Shown here piece after piece: positions 24,371 to 33,490 of a stretch of 64,000 bases of DNA. The notes below the pieces were generated by a model. The model did no database searches. It worked only from the letters and a program-made list of their open reading frames with translations, and was not told the origin of the DNA. This DNA is from Pandoraea anhela (lineage in GTDB: Bacteria > Pseudomonadota > Gammaproteobacteria > Burkholderiales > Burkholderiaceae), in assembly GCF_902459655.1 (NCBI RefSeq), contig NZ_CABPSB010000011.1:62001-126000 (forward strand). The letters are read 5' to 3'. Within the stretch, counting starts at the first letter, position 1, and each line of letters starts with the position of its first letter. The position numbers were made by a program, and so were the translations under genes.

Positions 24371-25240
24371 CTAAAGAGGGAGTGCGCTGTTCTTGTAAAT
24401 GCGCACATCGAGTGGCAGCGTGAGCGTCTCGTCGCACGTCCTCACAAGGGTTCCCTGTGCCAAATGCTGGAGGACCATCGACTGCGGTAGCCAGGCGACG
24501 CCATGACCCGCGATGGCGGCCGCTCGCAACACCATTGCCATATGGGATTCGTGAGATCGGCGCAGCCCGTCGAGGCGCCCTGCAGGATGTGCGTTGAGAA
24601 GATACGCCTGCGCCCGCCCGAGGTATGTCCGCTCGGCGTAGGTGAGCACGGGGGCGGCAAGGGTCTGGTTGTCCCCGGACGCGAATATCGGTACGCCGGC
24701 ATGCAAGGGCGCGCACACCGGGACAAGTCGATCCGTCCCGACATAGGTCCATGGATAACGTGTGAGGTCCGAGGGCAGGGGAAGCGCAGGGTGGTGATAG
24801 CAAAGCAAAAAATCGCTGCGCCCCGAAAGAAATGTCTGTACGGCGTCGTCGATGCCCGACGCCAGGACTTTGATGCGGACCCGTTTGTCCAGCAGACCGC
24901 ACGTTTCGGTCATCCATGTCGCGAGCACGCTTTCGCAGAGGGCGAATCCGGACGAGATTTTCAGCGTGTGACACGCGGAACCGAGTCCCTCTCTGACTTG
25001 ATCCCGAAGTTCGTACGCGGTGGTGACGCTCGGCGAGGCTTCGGCGAGTACAAGTCTACCGATGTCGGTCAGGGCGGCCGGCTGCCTGGAGCGATCGATG
25101 ACCTCTCCCCCCAGCCACTCCTCAAGCGCCTGAATGCGCCGGCTGAATGCGGATTGCGTGACATGGCGACTGGCTGCGGCAAGTGAAAAACTGCCGTAAT
25201 GGGAAAAGGCTAGCAGGTCTTCGATCCACTTCAGTTCCAT
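24371..25240 (-). CDS. LysR-family regulator
   Basis: A 289-residue LTTR: MELKWIEDLLAFSHYGSFSLAAASRHVTQSAFSRRIQALEEWLG is the DNA-binding part, followed by a substrate-binding domain ending in a hydrophobic strand. It is similar in layout to the LysR protein at 52608-53573 (both read ..SAFSRRIQALE or ..SGLSRRIQALE). It lies 157 bp upstream of the binding protein - aldolase pair on the same strand and is divergent from the YheO-type gene at 25447. Targets are not evident. Confidence 0.92.
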   Translation of the reverse strand: MELKWIEDLLAFSHYGSFSLAAASRHVTQSAFSRRIQALEEWLGGEVIDRSRQPAALTDIGRLVLAEASPSVTTAYELRDQVREGLGSACHTLKISSGFALCESVLATWMTETCGLLDKRVRIKVLASGIDDAVQTFLSGRSDFLLCYHHPALPLPSDLTRYPWTYVGTDRLVPVCAPLHAGVPIFASGDNQTLAAPVLTYAERTYLGRAQAYLLNAHPAGRLDGLRRSHESHMAMVLRAAAIAGHGVAWLPQSMVLQHLAQGTLVRTCDETLTLPLDVRIYKNSALPL

Positions 25241-25419
25241 CGCTCTGCACTCACATTCAGTGACTCACGGTTGATGACTCACGTTGGGTACGGGGACCAC
25301 AGTCCGGGGGAGACGGGTGATCTGATGTACATAATGTCCAGATATAGATGATTTGTGCATAAGGGTAAACGTGATCGCCTTGTGCCCTTCGCAGTCAGGA
25401 CGGTTTTTTGTATATTCAG

Positions 25420-25431
25420 TCCAACATTGGA
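25420..25431. promoter_or_regulatory. Small palindrome upstream of the YheO-type gene
   Basis: TCCAA and TTGGA flank CA, 15 bp upstream of the ATG at 25447 in an AT-rich divergent region. It may be an autoregulatory site or part of the promoter. The evidence is positional only. Confidence 0.3.
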
Positions 25432-25446
25432 TGATATGAACAAGTG

Positions 25447-26073
25447 ATGCCCAAAAAGAAGAGTGAGCAGGATTCGATCATCGAGCAGGTGCTTTGCCTC
25501 GCGGAAGGGCTCGGCGCCACTTTTTCTCCCTTCGCCGAGGTTGTGGTGCACGATCTGCGAGACCCGGACCACGCGATTCTGGCGATTTTCAACAATCTGT
25601 CCGGACGGAAGACGGGGGATCCCGCGACAGAACTGGGGCTCGCTCGTATTCTGGATAGTCAATTTCCCCAGATCATCTCCAACTATCAGAACCATTTTTC
25701 GGACGGGCGTCCTGTCAAAAGCACGTCTATCGGGATCAAGGATGCTTCCGGGCGTTATGTGGCGGCGCTGTGCATGAACGTGGATGTCACGCTTTTCCGG
25801 GGCGTTCAGGGCATGCTCGAGCAGTTTTGCAAGACGGCGGCGTCGCCGGTGCGGGAGTCTCTCGATCCTGCCAACGCAGAAGCGATTCGCACGCGTATCG
25901 ACCGCTTCGCGCTGTCGCTGGCCACAACGGCGCAATCGCTGAAGAGCGACCAACGTCGCCAACTGCTGCGCGACCTGCGCGAAGAGGGATTTCTCGAGGT
26001 GCGCCGTTCGATGGAGATCGTGGCCAAGCACCTGGGCGTCTCGCGTGCGACGGTGTACAACGACGCGAGATAA
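25447..26073 (+). CDS. YheO/DauR-type PAS and helix-turn-helix regulator
   Basis: A 208-residue regulator. An N-terminal YheO-like PAS domain (LGATFSPFAEVVVHDLRDPDHAILAIFNNLSGRKTGDPATELGLARI, KSTSIGIKDASGRYVAALCMNVDV) is followed by a C-terminal HTH_22 domain (SMEIVAKHLGVSRATVYNDAR). The family includes DauR, the repressor of D-arginine use, and many regulators of amino acid deaminase or RidA genes. Start: GTG-ATG in a row; the ATG at 25447 fits the family. It is divergent from LysR 24371-25240. No catabolic enzyme follows directly, so it may act on remote genes. Confidence 0.88.
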   Translation: MPKKKSEQDSIIEQVLCLAEGLGATFSPFAEVVVHDLRDPDHAILAIFNNLSGRKTGDPATELGLARILDSQFPQIISNYQNHFSDGRPVKSTSIGIKDASGRYVAALCMNVDVTLFRGVQGMLEQFCKTAASPVRESLDPANAEAIRTRIDRFALSLATTAQSLKSDQRRQLLRDLREEGFLEVRRSMEIVAKHLGVSRATVYNDAR

Positions 26074-26140
26074 CGCCAGGCAAATGGCGTGTTTGTCGCC
26101 CCGATGCCGGGCCGCATGCATTCGGGGCCGCTTGGACGAG

Positions 26141-26180
26141 CGGTGGCGGACAGTGGCGGAAGTTGGCGGACGGTGACGTA
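26141..26180. repeat. Degenerate 10-bp tandem repeat
   Basis: Four consecutive 10-mers (CGGTGGCGGA, CAGTGGCGGA, AGTTGGCGGA, CGGTGACGTA) lie between the stops of the YheO-type gene and the chemoreceptor gene. Period equals one helical turn. It is probably a replication-slippage product; no function is seen. Confidence 0.55.
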
Positions 26181-26281
26181 TCCGCCTATTGCCGGTGGGG
26201 CACGTCACCGTTGTATCGATGGGGAAGCCGTGTTTTTCTCGCGACCGCAGCGAAAGAGGGCGCTTCCGGGGCAACGATGCG

Positions 26282-27892
26282 CTATGCGCTGCGGAGCAAC
26301 GCGGGGAATGCCACCGGCGTGAGCGACCGCTCCTGCACCGTACGCCGGTCGGCCCGCAAGCGGAACGACGCGGCGGTATGGGCGAGTGTGGTTGCCTGAT
26401 CTCGCAGCGATTGCGCCGCAGCGACCGACTCTTCGACGAGCGCCGCGTTTTGCTGGAGCGCCTGATCCATCTCGTTGACCGCAGAACTGATCTGTCCCAC
26501 CCCCTGGCTTTGTTCCCGCGACGCGGCTGCGATTTCATCCATGATGGCATTGACGCGGCCGACAGCGTCGATCATCTCGTTCATGGTCTTGCCCGCCTGC
26601 TGAACTTGTTCCGCCCCGGCATTCACGCGCGTGCGCGACGCATCGATGAGTTCCTTGATTTCCTTGGCGGCTGCGGAAGAACGCTGGGCGAGCGTGCGCA
26701 CCTCTCCTGCGACGACGGCGAATCCACGTCCTTGCTCGCCGGCACGCGCGGCTTCGACGGCGGCGTTGAGCGCAAGAATGTTCGTTTGGAATGCGATGCC
26801 GTCGATCATCGACGTGATTTCCGCAATTGCCGACGAGTCGTCGCTGATGCCCGTCATGGTGGCGACGACCGAGGACACGGCTTCGTGGCCCTTGCGCGCG
26901 ATGGTCGTTGCGGAGGCTGAGAGCGTACTCGCCTGTGCGGCGCTCTGCGCGTTCTGGCGTACTGTACTCGCCAGCTCTTCGGCACTTGAGGCCGTTTGCT
27001 CGACCGATGCGGCCTGCGCCTCGGTGCGCGCAGAGAGATCGGCGTTGCCTGCTGCAATCTGACGCGTCGCGGTGGCGATGGTGGCGCTGCCGTCACGAAT
27101 CGATTCGACGGTGCGCGTCAGACTCGTTTGCATTTCGACAAGCCCTTGCATCATGCGCCCCATCTCGTCCTTCGAGTGAATCTCGATGTCGTGCGACAGG
27201 TCGCCTTGCGCGATGGCGTTGAAATGATGGATGGCTTCGTTCACGGGCCGAAGAATGGCCCGACGCAGCGTCATCCAACTCCACAGGGCAGCGCAAATGC
27301 CGAGGCCGATGGCAAGCAGGCTTCCCATACTGAACTGTTCGAAGCGATGCTCCGCCAGATCGTATTGCGTTTTCGCTTCCTGAACCTGATACGACGACAG
27401 GGCTTCGGCGGCGCTTTGCATGCGGGTGTAGACGTTGCCGACGTTGAGCATCAACTTGAGGCTTTCGTCATGATCGCCTTTGACGGTAGCGTCGCGAAAC
27501 GCGTCGAGGATTTTTTCCGTTTCGTTGTACTCGCGTGTGACCTCTTTGGCCAGTTTGTCCTCGTCCGCGCTACGCGGCAGCGACAGATAACGTTGCCATG
27601 ACGCATCGGCAGCGGTGGCGACTTCGCGCTCCTTCGCATACATGGTTTTGGCGTCGTTCGAGCCGGGGTTCATCGCGGCGCGATCGAGTGATGTGCGCTG
27701 ACGCCCGACCAGGATCGTCAATTCACTGACGGCATTCGACTTGGGTAGCTGTTGCGAGTACGTGCGACGGTTTGCTTCGTTGCTGGTTCGCATACCGAAA
27801 ATGCCGATGATGCCGATGGCGATAGACAACGTACCGAGAAAAGCCATCACGACGCCGATGCGGGCGCTGATGGATAAGCGGGAAAACAACAT
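26282..27892 (-). CDS. Methyl-accepting chemotaxis protein
   Basis: A 536-residue chemoreceptor. TM1 is at ~10-32, followed by a periplasmic four-helix-bundle (Tar-like) ligand domain of about 150 residues, TM2 at ~190-210 and HAMP (RAILRPVNEAIHHFNAIAQGDLSHDIEIHSKDEMG). The signalling domain carries the conserved hairpin tip EITSMIDGIAFQTNILALNAAVEAARAGEQGRGFAVVAGEVR. The C-terminus lacks the NWETF-type CheR-tethering pentapeptide. The ligand is unknown; amino acid sensing would fit the neighbouring transport genes but is only inference. A sigma-28 type promoter lies upstream at 27966-27992. Confidence 0.95.
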   Translation of the reverse strand: MLFSRLSISARIGVVMAFLGTLSIAIGIIGIFGMRTSNEANRRTYSQQLPKSNAVSELTILVGRQRTSLDRAAMNPGSNDAKTMYAKEREVATAADASWQRYLSLPRSADEDKLAKEVTREYNETEKILDAFRDATVKGDHDESLKLMLNVGNVYTRMQSAAEALSSYQVQEAKTQYDLAEHRFEQFSMGSLLAIGLGICAALWSWMTLRRAILRPVNEAIHHFNAIAQGDLSHDIEIHSKDEMGRMMQGLVEMQTSLTRTVESIRDGSATIATATRQIAAGNADLSARTEAQAASVEQTASSAEELASTVRQNAQSAAQASTLSASATTIARKGHEAVSSVVATMTGISDDSSAIAEITSMIDGIAFQTNILALNAAVEAARAGEQGRGFAVVAGEVRTLAQRSSAAAKEIKELIDASRTRVNAGAEQVQQAGKTMNEMIDAVGRVNAIMDEIAAASREQSQGVGQISSAVNEMDQALQQNAALVEESVAAAQSLRDQATTLAHTAASFRLRADRRTVQERSLTPVAFPALLRSA

Positions 27893-27965
27893 GAGGAAAC
27901 CCCTTGCCTAAGGCGAATGCTTGGCGACATTCGGTATTGAATGAATGACGTGATCTGCGGTATTC

Positions 27966-27992
27966 CGCTCGGCACACGCCTGCGAGGGTTTA
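27966..27992 (-). promoter_or_regulatory. Sigma-28 (FliA) promoter of the chemoreceptor gene
   Basis: On the minus strand TAAA (27992-27989), exactly 15 bp, then GCCGAGCG (27973-27966) match the FliA consensus TAAA-N15-GCCGATAA at 10 of 12 positions. It lies about 75-100 bp upstream of the chemoreceptor start, as is usual for flagellar-regulon receptors. Confidence 0.7.
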
Positions 27993-28160
27993 CGGCGAGG
28001 GATAAAGAATATTAAGAATGCGCGGCGCGCAAATTTTTTGTTTTCGCGCTTTTGCACTGCGACCGGGCACGATGCTGCGTCGTGGGGCGCTACGTTCTGG
28101 CGGATTGCGGGTTTCGGTGCATCGTCGACGCCGCAACGGGACCGGTGATCGACTCACCCA

Positions 28161-29093
28161 TCACGCGGAACCCGCCGTGAGTTTGGCGAGCGCGATCTCA
28201 TTGCGAAGCCATTTTTCGAAATAGCTCACGTACGTGTTGTTGCCGAGATTGCTCGACTTCACCAGATAGTACGTGGTGGTCAGAACGCTGAATTGCTCCG
28301 CGTCGAACGGCGCCACGAGTCGGCCGTCGTTCAGTTCCTCGGCGGCCAGGACTTCGCTCTCGAGTACGACACCGAGACCGCGCACGGCGGCGTCGATCGC
28401 CATCGACGACCTGTCGAGCCACAACTCGTTCGCGGGTTTGAGCGACGGTACGCCGACACGCCGAAGGTAATCCGCCCACGTCAGCGCGTTCGATGAATGA
28501 ATGAGCGTCACGCGTTTGAGATCTTCGGGGGTGCTGAGCTGCATGGATGCCTGAAGCGCCGGGCTACAGAGTGGGCGCAGGTGCTCCAGCAGCAGCGGAG
28601 CCACTTCACGCTGCCCGGCGGGCGAGCGCCCATAGCAGATGCCCACGTCGAAGCGATTCGCTTCCACGTCTTCCGCCGTGGACAGCGTGGAGAGTCGCAC
28701 TCTGACTTCGGGGTAGGCGCTCAGAAATCCGGACAGGCGAGGCTGGAGCCATTTGGCCGCGAAGCTGGGACTCGACGCAATGACCAGATGACCGCGCTGC
28801 GATTGCGGCGCGACGAGCGCCGTGGCATCGGAAATAAGCGTGAAGGCATGTTTGATCTCGCGCGCATACGCCATGCCCGCAGCGCTCAGGACGGCGCGGC
28901 CCGCATGGCGCTGGAACAACTGTACGCCGAGAAACTCCTCGAGCTGCTGGATATGGTGACTGATCGCAGACGGCGACACGGAGAGTTCTTCGGCGCCCTG
29001 CGCAAAACTGCCCGTTCGAGAGGCGGCCTCGAATGCGATCAGCGCCTTCATCGGTGGAAGACGGGACTTGGTTCCGGTCGTTGATGAACTCAT
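28161..29093 (-). CDS. LysR-family regulator, GcvA-like
   Basis: A 310-residue LTTR of the GcvA/AmpR-like branch: PPMKALIAFEAASRTGSFAQGAEELSVSPSAISHHIQQLEEFLGVQLFQR is the DNA-binding part, and the effector domain includes FDVGICYGRSPAG. It is divergent from the dialkylglycine-decarboxylase-like gene (29306), an arrangement like dgdR/dgdA in Burkholderia cepacia. It is the best candidate to bind the 22-bp motif present here and again at 33180. Confidence 0.92.
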   Translation of the reverse strand: MSSSTTGTKSRLPPMKALIAFEAASRTGSFAQGAEELSVSPSAISHHIQQLEEFLGVQLFQRHAGRAVLSAAGMAYAREIKHAFTLISDATALVAPQSQRGHLVIASSPSFAAKWLQPRLSGFLSAYPEVRVRLSTLSTAEDVEANRFDVGICYGRSPAGQREVAPLLLEHLRPLCSPALQASMQLSTPEDLKRVTLIHSSNALTWADYLRRVGVPSLKPANELWLDRSSMAIDAAVRGLGVVLESEVLAAEELNDGRLVAPFDAEQFSVLTTTYYLVKSSNLGNNTYVSYFEKWLRNEIALAKLTAGSA

Positions 29094-29100
29094 TTGGATG

Positions 29101-29122
29101 GATGCTGAATTTTTTGCGTTGG
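29101..29122. promoter_or_regulatory. Shared 22-bp motif, copy 1
   Basis: The 22 bases here differ from those at 33180-33201 at one position (core TTTTTTGCGTTGG, left part GATGCTGA). This copy starts 8 bp upstream of the LysR start and lies about 185 bp upstream of the aminotransferase-family gene. A LysR target or a common promoter element is likely. Confidence 0.6.
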
Positions 29123-29305
29123 CACCTGAGAACCCAGCTAATTATGCTCCACTTGTCCAACGAAGAAAGCAATTGTTGAGGCACCGGATGCGTGGCCGGC
29201 CTCGTGCGTAAGCGGTGTGCCGTTACGACGAGTCGCGTTCGCCACGTTGCAACTTAACGGCCGTCCCAGGCAACCGGGGCGTCGAAAAAAATGGAGAAAT
29301 GATCG

Positions 29306-30628
29306 ATGAGCGAAGCACTCTTGCGGGCGTCCAAGGAGTTTCTGGTGCGCTACGGCGGGGATAGTTTCCCGAACCTGTTCCGGTCGGCCCGGGGCACCAC
29401 CGTCAAGGACAGCCATGGCCGCGAGTACCTCGACTTCACCTCGGGGCAGATGTGCGCGACGATCGGCCATAACCATCCGGCGATCGTCCAGGCGGTTCAT
29501 CGGGCGGGCGAAAAGGCTTTCCACATGTTCAGCGGGATGATTCCCGAGGTGGTGGCCGAGTTGGCGCAGACGCTCGCACGTGACTGGCTGCCGGGCGATC
29601 TGAAGAAAACGATCTTCATCAACACCGGCTCCGAAGCGACGGAAGTGGCGTTGCGCATGGCCAAGATGTACACCGACGGTTACGAAGTGCTGGTGCTGGG
29701 CGGCTCATGGCACGGCATTACCGGCGGCGCCAGCACCGTGTCGATGGCCAGCGATCGAAAGGGATACGGCGTGCCCCCGCCGGGCGTGTTCGTGATTCCC
29801 GAGCCGAATGCCTATCGTCCGTACATTCAGGCCGAGAATCCGGAAGCGGCAGCGCTGGCGAATCTGGAGCTTGCGCTGAAGATGTTCGACATGCAGTCGG
29901 CAGGACGCGGCGCCGCGATCATTGCCGAGCCGGTGATCAGCGCCGGGGGCGTGCTGGTTCCGCCGCCCGCGTTCATGCGCGCCCTTCGCAAGGCTGCCGA
30001 CGATCGCGGCATGCTGCTCATTTTCGACGAAGCGCAGACGGCATTCGGCCGCATCGGCACCAAGACCGGTTCCGAGTATTTCGATGTGGTTCCCGACATC
30101 ATGACGATGTCCAAAACGCTGGGCGGCGGGTTGCCGCTGGCAGCCGTGGCCACGACCGAGAAGATCGAGCAGGCGCTGTACGAGAAGCACTTCACCTTCT
30201 ACACGAGTCACGTCTCGGACCCCTTGACGGCGGAAGTCGGCCTGGCCGTCTTGCAGGTCATCACCGAGGGCAATCTCGTGGCGCGTGCCAATGAGATGGG
30301 CGGCTATTTGCGCCATCGGCTTGAGGAGTTGCAGAGTCGTTACGACGTGATCGGTGACGTGCGAGGCCTTGGCCTGCTGCTGGGGGTGGAGTTGGTGACG
30401 GATCGCGCCTCGCGCACGCCCGCGCATCAGTTGGGGGCATTGACGACGGCCAAGTGTTTCGAGAACGGTCTGAGCATGAACATCCGCCGCCGTCCGGAGC
30501 GCGGCTCGGTGTGGCGCATCGCGCCGCCGTTGACGGTGTCCACCGACGAGATCGATCAGGCGGTCGACATTCTCGAGAAGTCGCTGCGCGACAGTCTCGA
30601 TCAGATGGCGCTGAGCAAGGCGGCCTGA
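29306..30628 (+). CDS. 2,2-dialkylglycine decarboxylase-like PLP enzyme
   Basis: A 440-residue class III aminotransferase-fold enzyme. Its layout follows dialkylglycine decarboxylase closely: TSGQM with Gln48, SWHG with Trp135, ISAGG with Ser212, MSKTLGGG with Lys270 (Schiff base), [10 protein letters not shown] with Tyr299, and [10 protein letters not shown] with the carboxylate-binding Arg. These correspond to Gln52, Trp138, Ser215, Lys272, Tyr301 and Arg406 of the Burkholderia enzyme. That enzyme decarboxylates and transaminates 2-aminoisobutyrate and similar amino acids using pyruvate. Retention of the Gln and Trp special to that enzyme argues for decarboxylation, but a plain aminotransferase cannot be excluded. 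A divergent LysR gene fits the dgdR/dgdA pattern. Confidence 0.75.
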   Translation: MSEALLRASKEFLVRYGGDSFPNLFRSARGTTVKDSHGREYLDFTSGQMCATIGHNHPAIVQAVHRAGEKAFHMFSGMIPEVVAELAQTLARDWLPGDLKKTIFINTGSEATEVALRMAKMYTDGYEVLVLGGSWHGITGGASTVSMASDRKGYGVPPPGVFVIPEPNAYRPYIQAENPEAAALANLELALKMFDMQSAGRGAAIIAEPVISAGGVLVPPPAFMRALRKAADDRGMLLIFDEAQTAFGRIGTKTGSEYFDVVPDIMTMSKTLGGGLPLAAVATTEKIEQALYEKHFTFYTSHVSDPLTAEVGLAVLQVITEGNLVARANEMGGYLRHRLEELQSRYDVIGDVRGLGLLLGVELVTDRASRTPAHQLGALTTAKCFENGLSMNIRRRPERGSVWRIAPPLTVSTDEIDQAVDILEKSLRDSLDQMALSKAA

Positions 30629-30834
30629 AAGTCGCCATAGCGTCGCCTGAGCGCAGAGATGTGACGCGCACCGACATCAGAAGCCTGTCGCGTGCATCTC
30701 TGCGCCACTGCATTTCATCACCACCACACGAACGACGTTCGGGGGCCCATCCTGGCCGTCGTTCGTCAATCGTTCATCAATCGATTTCGAAAGTGTCCCC
30801 GGTCGTCGGCGACCAACAAGACAGAGGAGAGAAC

Positions 30835-32148
30835 ATGGGCATCAGCGTGCTGAAAAGCGGTCGAAACGCCGATCAAATCACGGTCGATTCGGAAGGGGTT
30901 CGCGCGGTCGTCGTCGGTATTCTGGCCGACATCGAAAAGCGCGGAGATGTCGCCGTGCGCGAATACTCGCAAAAATTCGACACATGGGCGCCCGAGAGTT
31001 TCCGACTCACGCATGACGAGATCGCGACGTGCGTGAGGTCGCTGTCTGCCGGGCAACTGGACGACATTCGATTCGCCCAGGCGCAGGTCCGGAACTTTGC
31101 TCAGGCGCAGCGTGAGGCGTTGGTCGATATCGAGGTCGAGACGATGCCGGGGGTGATCCTGGGGCATAAGAACCTTCCGGTCGACAGCGTAGGGTGTTAC
31201 GTACCCGGCGGAAAGTTTCCGTTGGTGGCCTCCGCCCATATGGGCGTCGTCACGGCCAAGGTCGCCGGCGTTTCCCGAATCCTCGCCGCGTCGCCGCCGG
31301 TGCAGGGGCGTCCGAATCCGGCCGTCGTTGCGGCCATGCATCTTGGCGGTGCGGACGAGATCTACAGCTTCGGGGGCGTGCAGGCGGTGGCCGCCATGGC
31401 CCTGGGCACGCAGACGATAGATCCGGTATCGATGCTCGTCGGGCCCGGCAACGCCTTCGTCGCCGAAGCGAAGCGACAACTTTTCGGCAAGGTCGGCATC
31501 GATCTCATCGCCGGGCCTTCCGAGACGCTCGTTATCGCCGATGACAGTGTCGACGGTGAGTTGTGCGCCACCGATTTGCTCGGGCAAGCCGAGCACGGAT
31601 TCAACACGCCGGCGATCCTCTTGACGAATTCGATGCAACTCGCCGTGGACACCATGCGTGAGATCGAGCGCCTGCTGGAAATTCTGCCGACGGCGAACAC
31701 GGCCGGCGTGTCCTGGCGCGACTACGGTCAGGTCATCGTGACCGACACTATCGACGAGATGGTGAGCGAGGCCGACCGCATCGCCTCGGAACATGTTCAG
31801 GTGATGACGCGCGATCCGGACTACTTTCTCCGGCACATGAAGCACTACGGGGCGCTCTTCCTCGGGCCGAGAACCAACGTCGCATACGGCGACAAGGTCA
31901 TCGGCACCAATCACACCCTGCCTACGGGCAAGGCTGCCCGATACACCGGCGGGTTGTGGGTCGGCAAATTCATTAAAACCTGTACCTACCAAAAAGTGCT
32001 GACCGACGAAGCGAGCGCCGCGATCGGCGCGTATTGCTCACGGCTTTGCGACCTGGAGGGCATGGTCGCGCACGGGGAGCAGGCCAATATTCGCGTACGG
32101 CGGTACGGCCATCGCGAGGTCGCGTACGGCACCCCGGTCGCGCGCTGA
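30835..32148 (+). CDS. Histidinol dehydrogenase-family enzyme (HpsN-like)
   Basis: A 437-residue NAD-dependent dehydrogenase of the HisD fold. It is complete for the usual zinc and catalytic residues: QAEHG (Gln, His), ASEHVQV (Glu-His catalytic pair), [14 protein letters not shown] (Asp), [16 protein letters not shown] (His). Proteins outside the his operon with this sequence style include sulfopropanediol 3-dehydrogenase HpsN, which oxidises an alcohol in two steps to a carboxylate. The neighbours are not histidine genes, so a catabolic role is likely; the substrate is unproven. The ATG at 30835 has AGAGGAGA just before it; an in-frame extension to 30454 overlaps the previous gene and is spurious. 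The 206-bp gap before it shows no clear signal. Confidence 0.87.
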   Translation: MGISVLKSGRNADQITVDSEGVRAVVVGILADIEKRGDVAVREYSQKFDTWAPESFRLTHDEIATCVRSLSAGQLDDIRFAQAQVRNFAQAQREALVDIEVETMPGVILGHKNLPVDSVGCYVPGGKFPLVASAHMGVVTAKVAGVSRILAASPPVQGRPNPAVVAAMHLGGADEIYSFGGVQAVAAMALGTQTIDPVSMLVGPGNAFVAEAKRQLFGKVGIDLIAGPSETLVIADDSVDGELCATDLLGQAEHGFNTPAILLTNSMQLAVDTMREIERLLEILPTANTAGVSWRDYGQVIVTDTIDEMVSEADRIASEHVQVMTRDPDYFLRHMKHYGALFLGPRTNVAYGDKVIGTNHTLPTGKAARYTGGLWVGKFIKTCTYQKVLTDEASAAIGAYCSRLCDLEGMVAHGEQANIRVRRYGHREVAYGTPVAR

Positions 32149-32194
32149 CACACAAGCCAGGGCGCGTCACACCAACGCCGCCCGATGCCCTCCG

Positions 32195-32239
32195 ACGTCA
32201 CCCAACGTCACCCAACGTCACCCAACGTCACCCAACGTC
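32195..32239. repeat. 10-bp tandem repeat after the HisD-like gene
   Basis: The unit CCCAACGTCA is repeated without interruption about 4.5 times (32195-32239). It lies 47 bp after the stop codon and before the SDR gene. The units are too short and have no unique spacers, so this is not a CRISPR array. Copy number probably varies between strains. Confidence 0.85.
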
Positions 32240-32365
32240 CCCCGTCGCCGCCCGCGCATTGTCGTGCCGGCGGCGCGCGGCGCGTGCCTGCGCCGAAGGA
32301 TCCCTGCCCACGGGCGATTCTCATTCTCATGGCAACTTTCAATGATGATTTCGAATGACGGGAAA

Positions 32366-33130
32366 ATGAAACTGCCGGCGCTTCCCAGTTTCCGCCTGGA
32401 TCATAAGACCGCCCTCGTGACCGGCGCGAGCCGGGGCATCGGGCTGGCGGCGGCGGTTGCGTTGGCCCGGTCGGGCGCGCGCGTCACGCTCGCGGCCCGC
32501 TCCGCGAAGGAACTCGACGAGGCCTGTCGCGCAATTCGGGAGTCGGGCGGCGTGGCGGAGCCGCTGGTCCTGGACGTGACGGATTCGGCAAGCGTCGACG
32601 ACGCGGTGCAACGCCTCGGGCCGTTCAATATTCTGGTCAATTGTGCCGGGATGAATCGCCCGAAAGCGCTGGTGTCCGTGACGGACGACGACCTGCACGA
32701 GGTGTTCGACCTGAACGTCAAGGCCGCGTTTTACACCGCCCGTGCGGTGGCGAGAGGCCTGCTGGCGGCAGGGCAGCCCGGCTCGCTCATCAACATCTCG
32801 TCGCAAATGGGGCAGGTAGGGAGTCCCCGAAGAACGGTCTATTGCGCGAGCAAACATGCGATCGAGGGCATGACGAAGGCGCTTGCCTGGGAGCTGGGAA
32901 TACATGGCGTCAGGGTGAATTCCATATGCCCGACGTTTATCGAAACGGCGCTCACGGCCCATATGTTCGACGACCCGGGGTTTCGCGAATGGGTCGTGTC
33001 ACGCATCGCATTGGGGCGCGTCGGGAAAGTCGAGGAAATCATGGGGGCTGTCGTTTTTCTCGCGAGCGACGCGTCGTCCCTCATTACCGGAAGCGCGCTG
33101 ATGGTCGATGGCGGATGGACGGCCGCATAA
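32366..33130 (+). CDS. Short-chain dehydrogenase/reductase
   Basis: A 254-residue classical SDR. It has the NAD(P)-binding TGASRGIG, NCAGMNRP (NAG motif variant), the active-site Ser in INISSQMGQVG, YCASKH (catalytic Tyr-x-x-x-Lys) and a C-terminal TGSALMVDGGWTA. A basic patch after beta-2 (LAARSAKEL) suggests NADP(H) or mixed use. The ATG at 32366 gives the typical start MKLPALPSFRLDHKTALVTG; ATGs at 32342 and 32345 are alternatives and no Shine-Dalgarno site is strong. It belongs to the locus with the HisD-like dehydrogenase and may perform another oxidation of the same substrate. Confidence 0.88.
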   Translation: MKLPALPSFRLDHKTALVTGASRGIGLAAAVALARSGARVTLAARSAKELDEACRAIRESGGVAEPLVLDVTDSASVDDAVQRLGPFNILVNCAGMNRPKALVSVTDDDLHEVFDLNVKAAFYTARAVARGLLAAGQPGSLINISSQMGQVGSPRRTVYCASKHAIEGMTKALAWELGIHGVRVNSICPTFIETALTAHMFDDPGFREWVVSRIALGRVGKVEEIMGAVVFLASDASSLITGSALMVDGGWTAA

Positions 33131-33490
33131 GTCGCAACGCCCGCCGCTTGCCGACAAGCGGCGTGAATTTACTTGAGGGGATGCTGAGTTTTTTGCGTTG
33201 GAGTCGGATTTTTCTCGTTTGTACTCTCCAAAGTACCGACAACACAGTTGCCTGAATGCGGTGTCAATACCGAGTCAATACGGTGTGAATACGGTGTGCG
33301 TTGTGCATGCGACGACGTCACCTCGGGCGGCTGACCCACCATACGGAGATGTCATCGATGAGCGATAGAGGGTTTGCAACAGACGGCCGGCGTTCGCGAG
33401 ACCTCTCCCGACGACCGCCTCGCTCGAATGGCCACCGTCAACACGATCTGTCCCGGTTCTGTTCCGAACTCGCACGCTACTGAGGTCATC
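33131..33490 (+). promoter_or_regulatory. Leader region of the GltIJKL-type operon, with motif copy 2
   Basis: This 360-bp gap holds the second copy of the 22-bp motif at 33180-33201 (one mismatch to 29101-29122). It also holds imperfect direct repeats of ATACGGTGTG around 33270-33300. Small open frames here (for example from 33358) show no recognisable protein. The region is presumed to hold the promoter of the transporter genes. Confidence 0.5.

Noticed and set aside
29114-29142. Sigma-70 promoter inside the 22-bp motif (TTGCGT as -35)
   Set aside because: No acceptable -10 at 16-18 bp in either copy, so a regulator site is more likely than a core promoter.
30835-32148. Histidine biosynthesis hisD
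   Set aside because: The fold and catalytic residues fit HisD, but no other his gene is near and the neighbours are catabolic and transport genes, so the symbol was not assigned.
32195-32239. Possible CRISPR array
   Set aside because: Uninterrupted 10-bp units without spacers; a simple tandem repeat.
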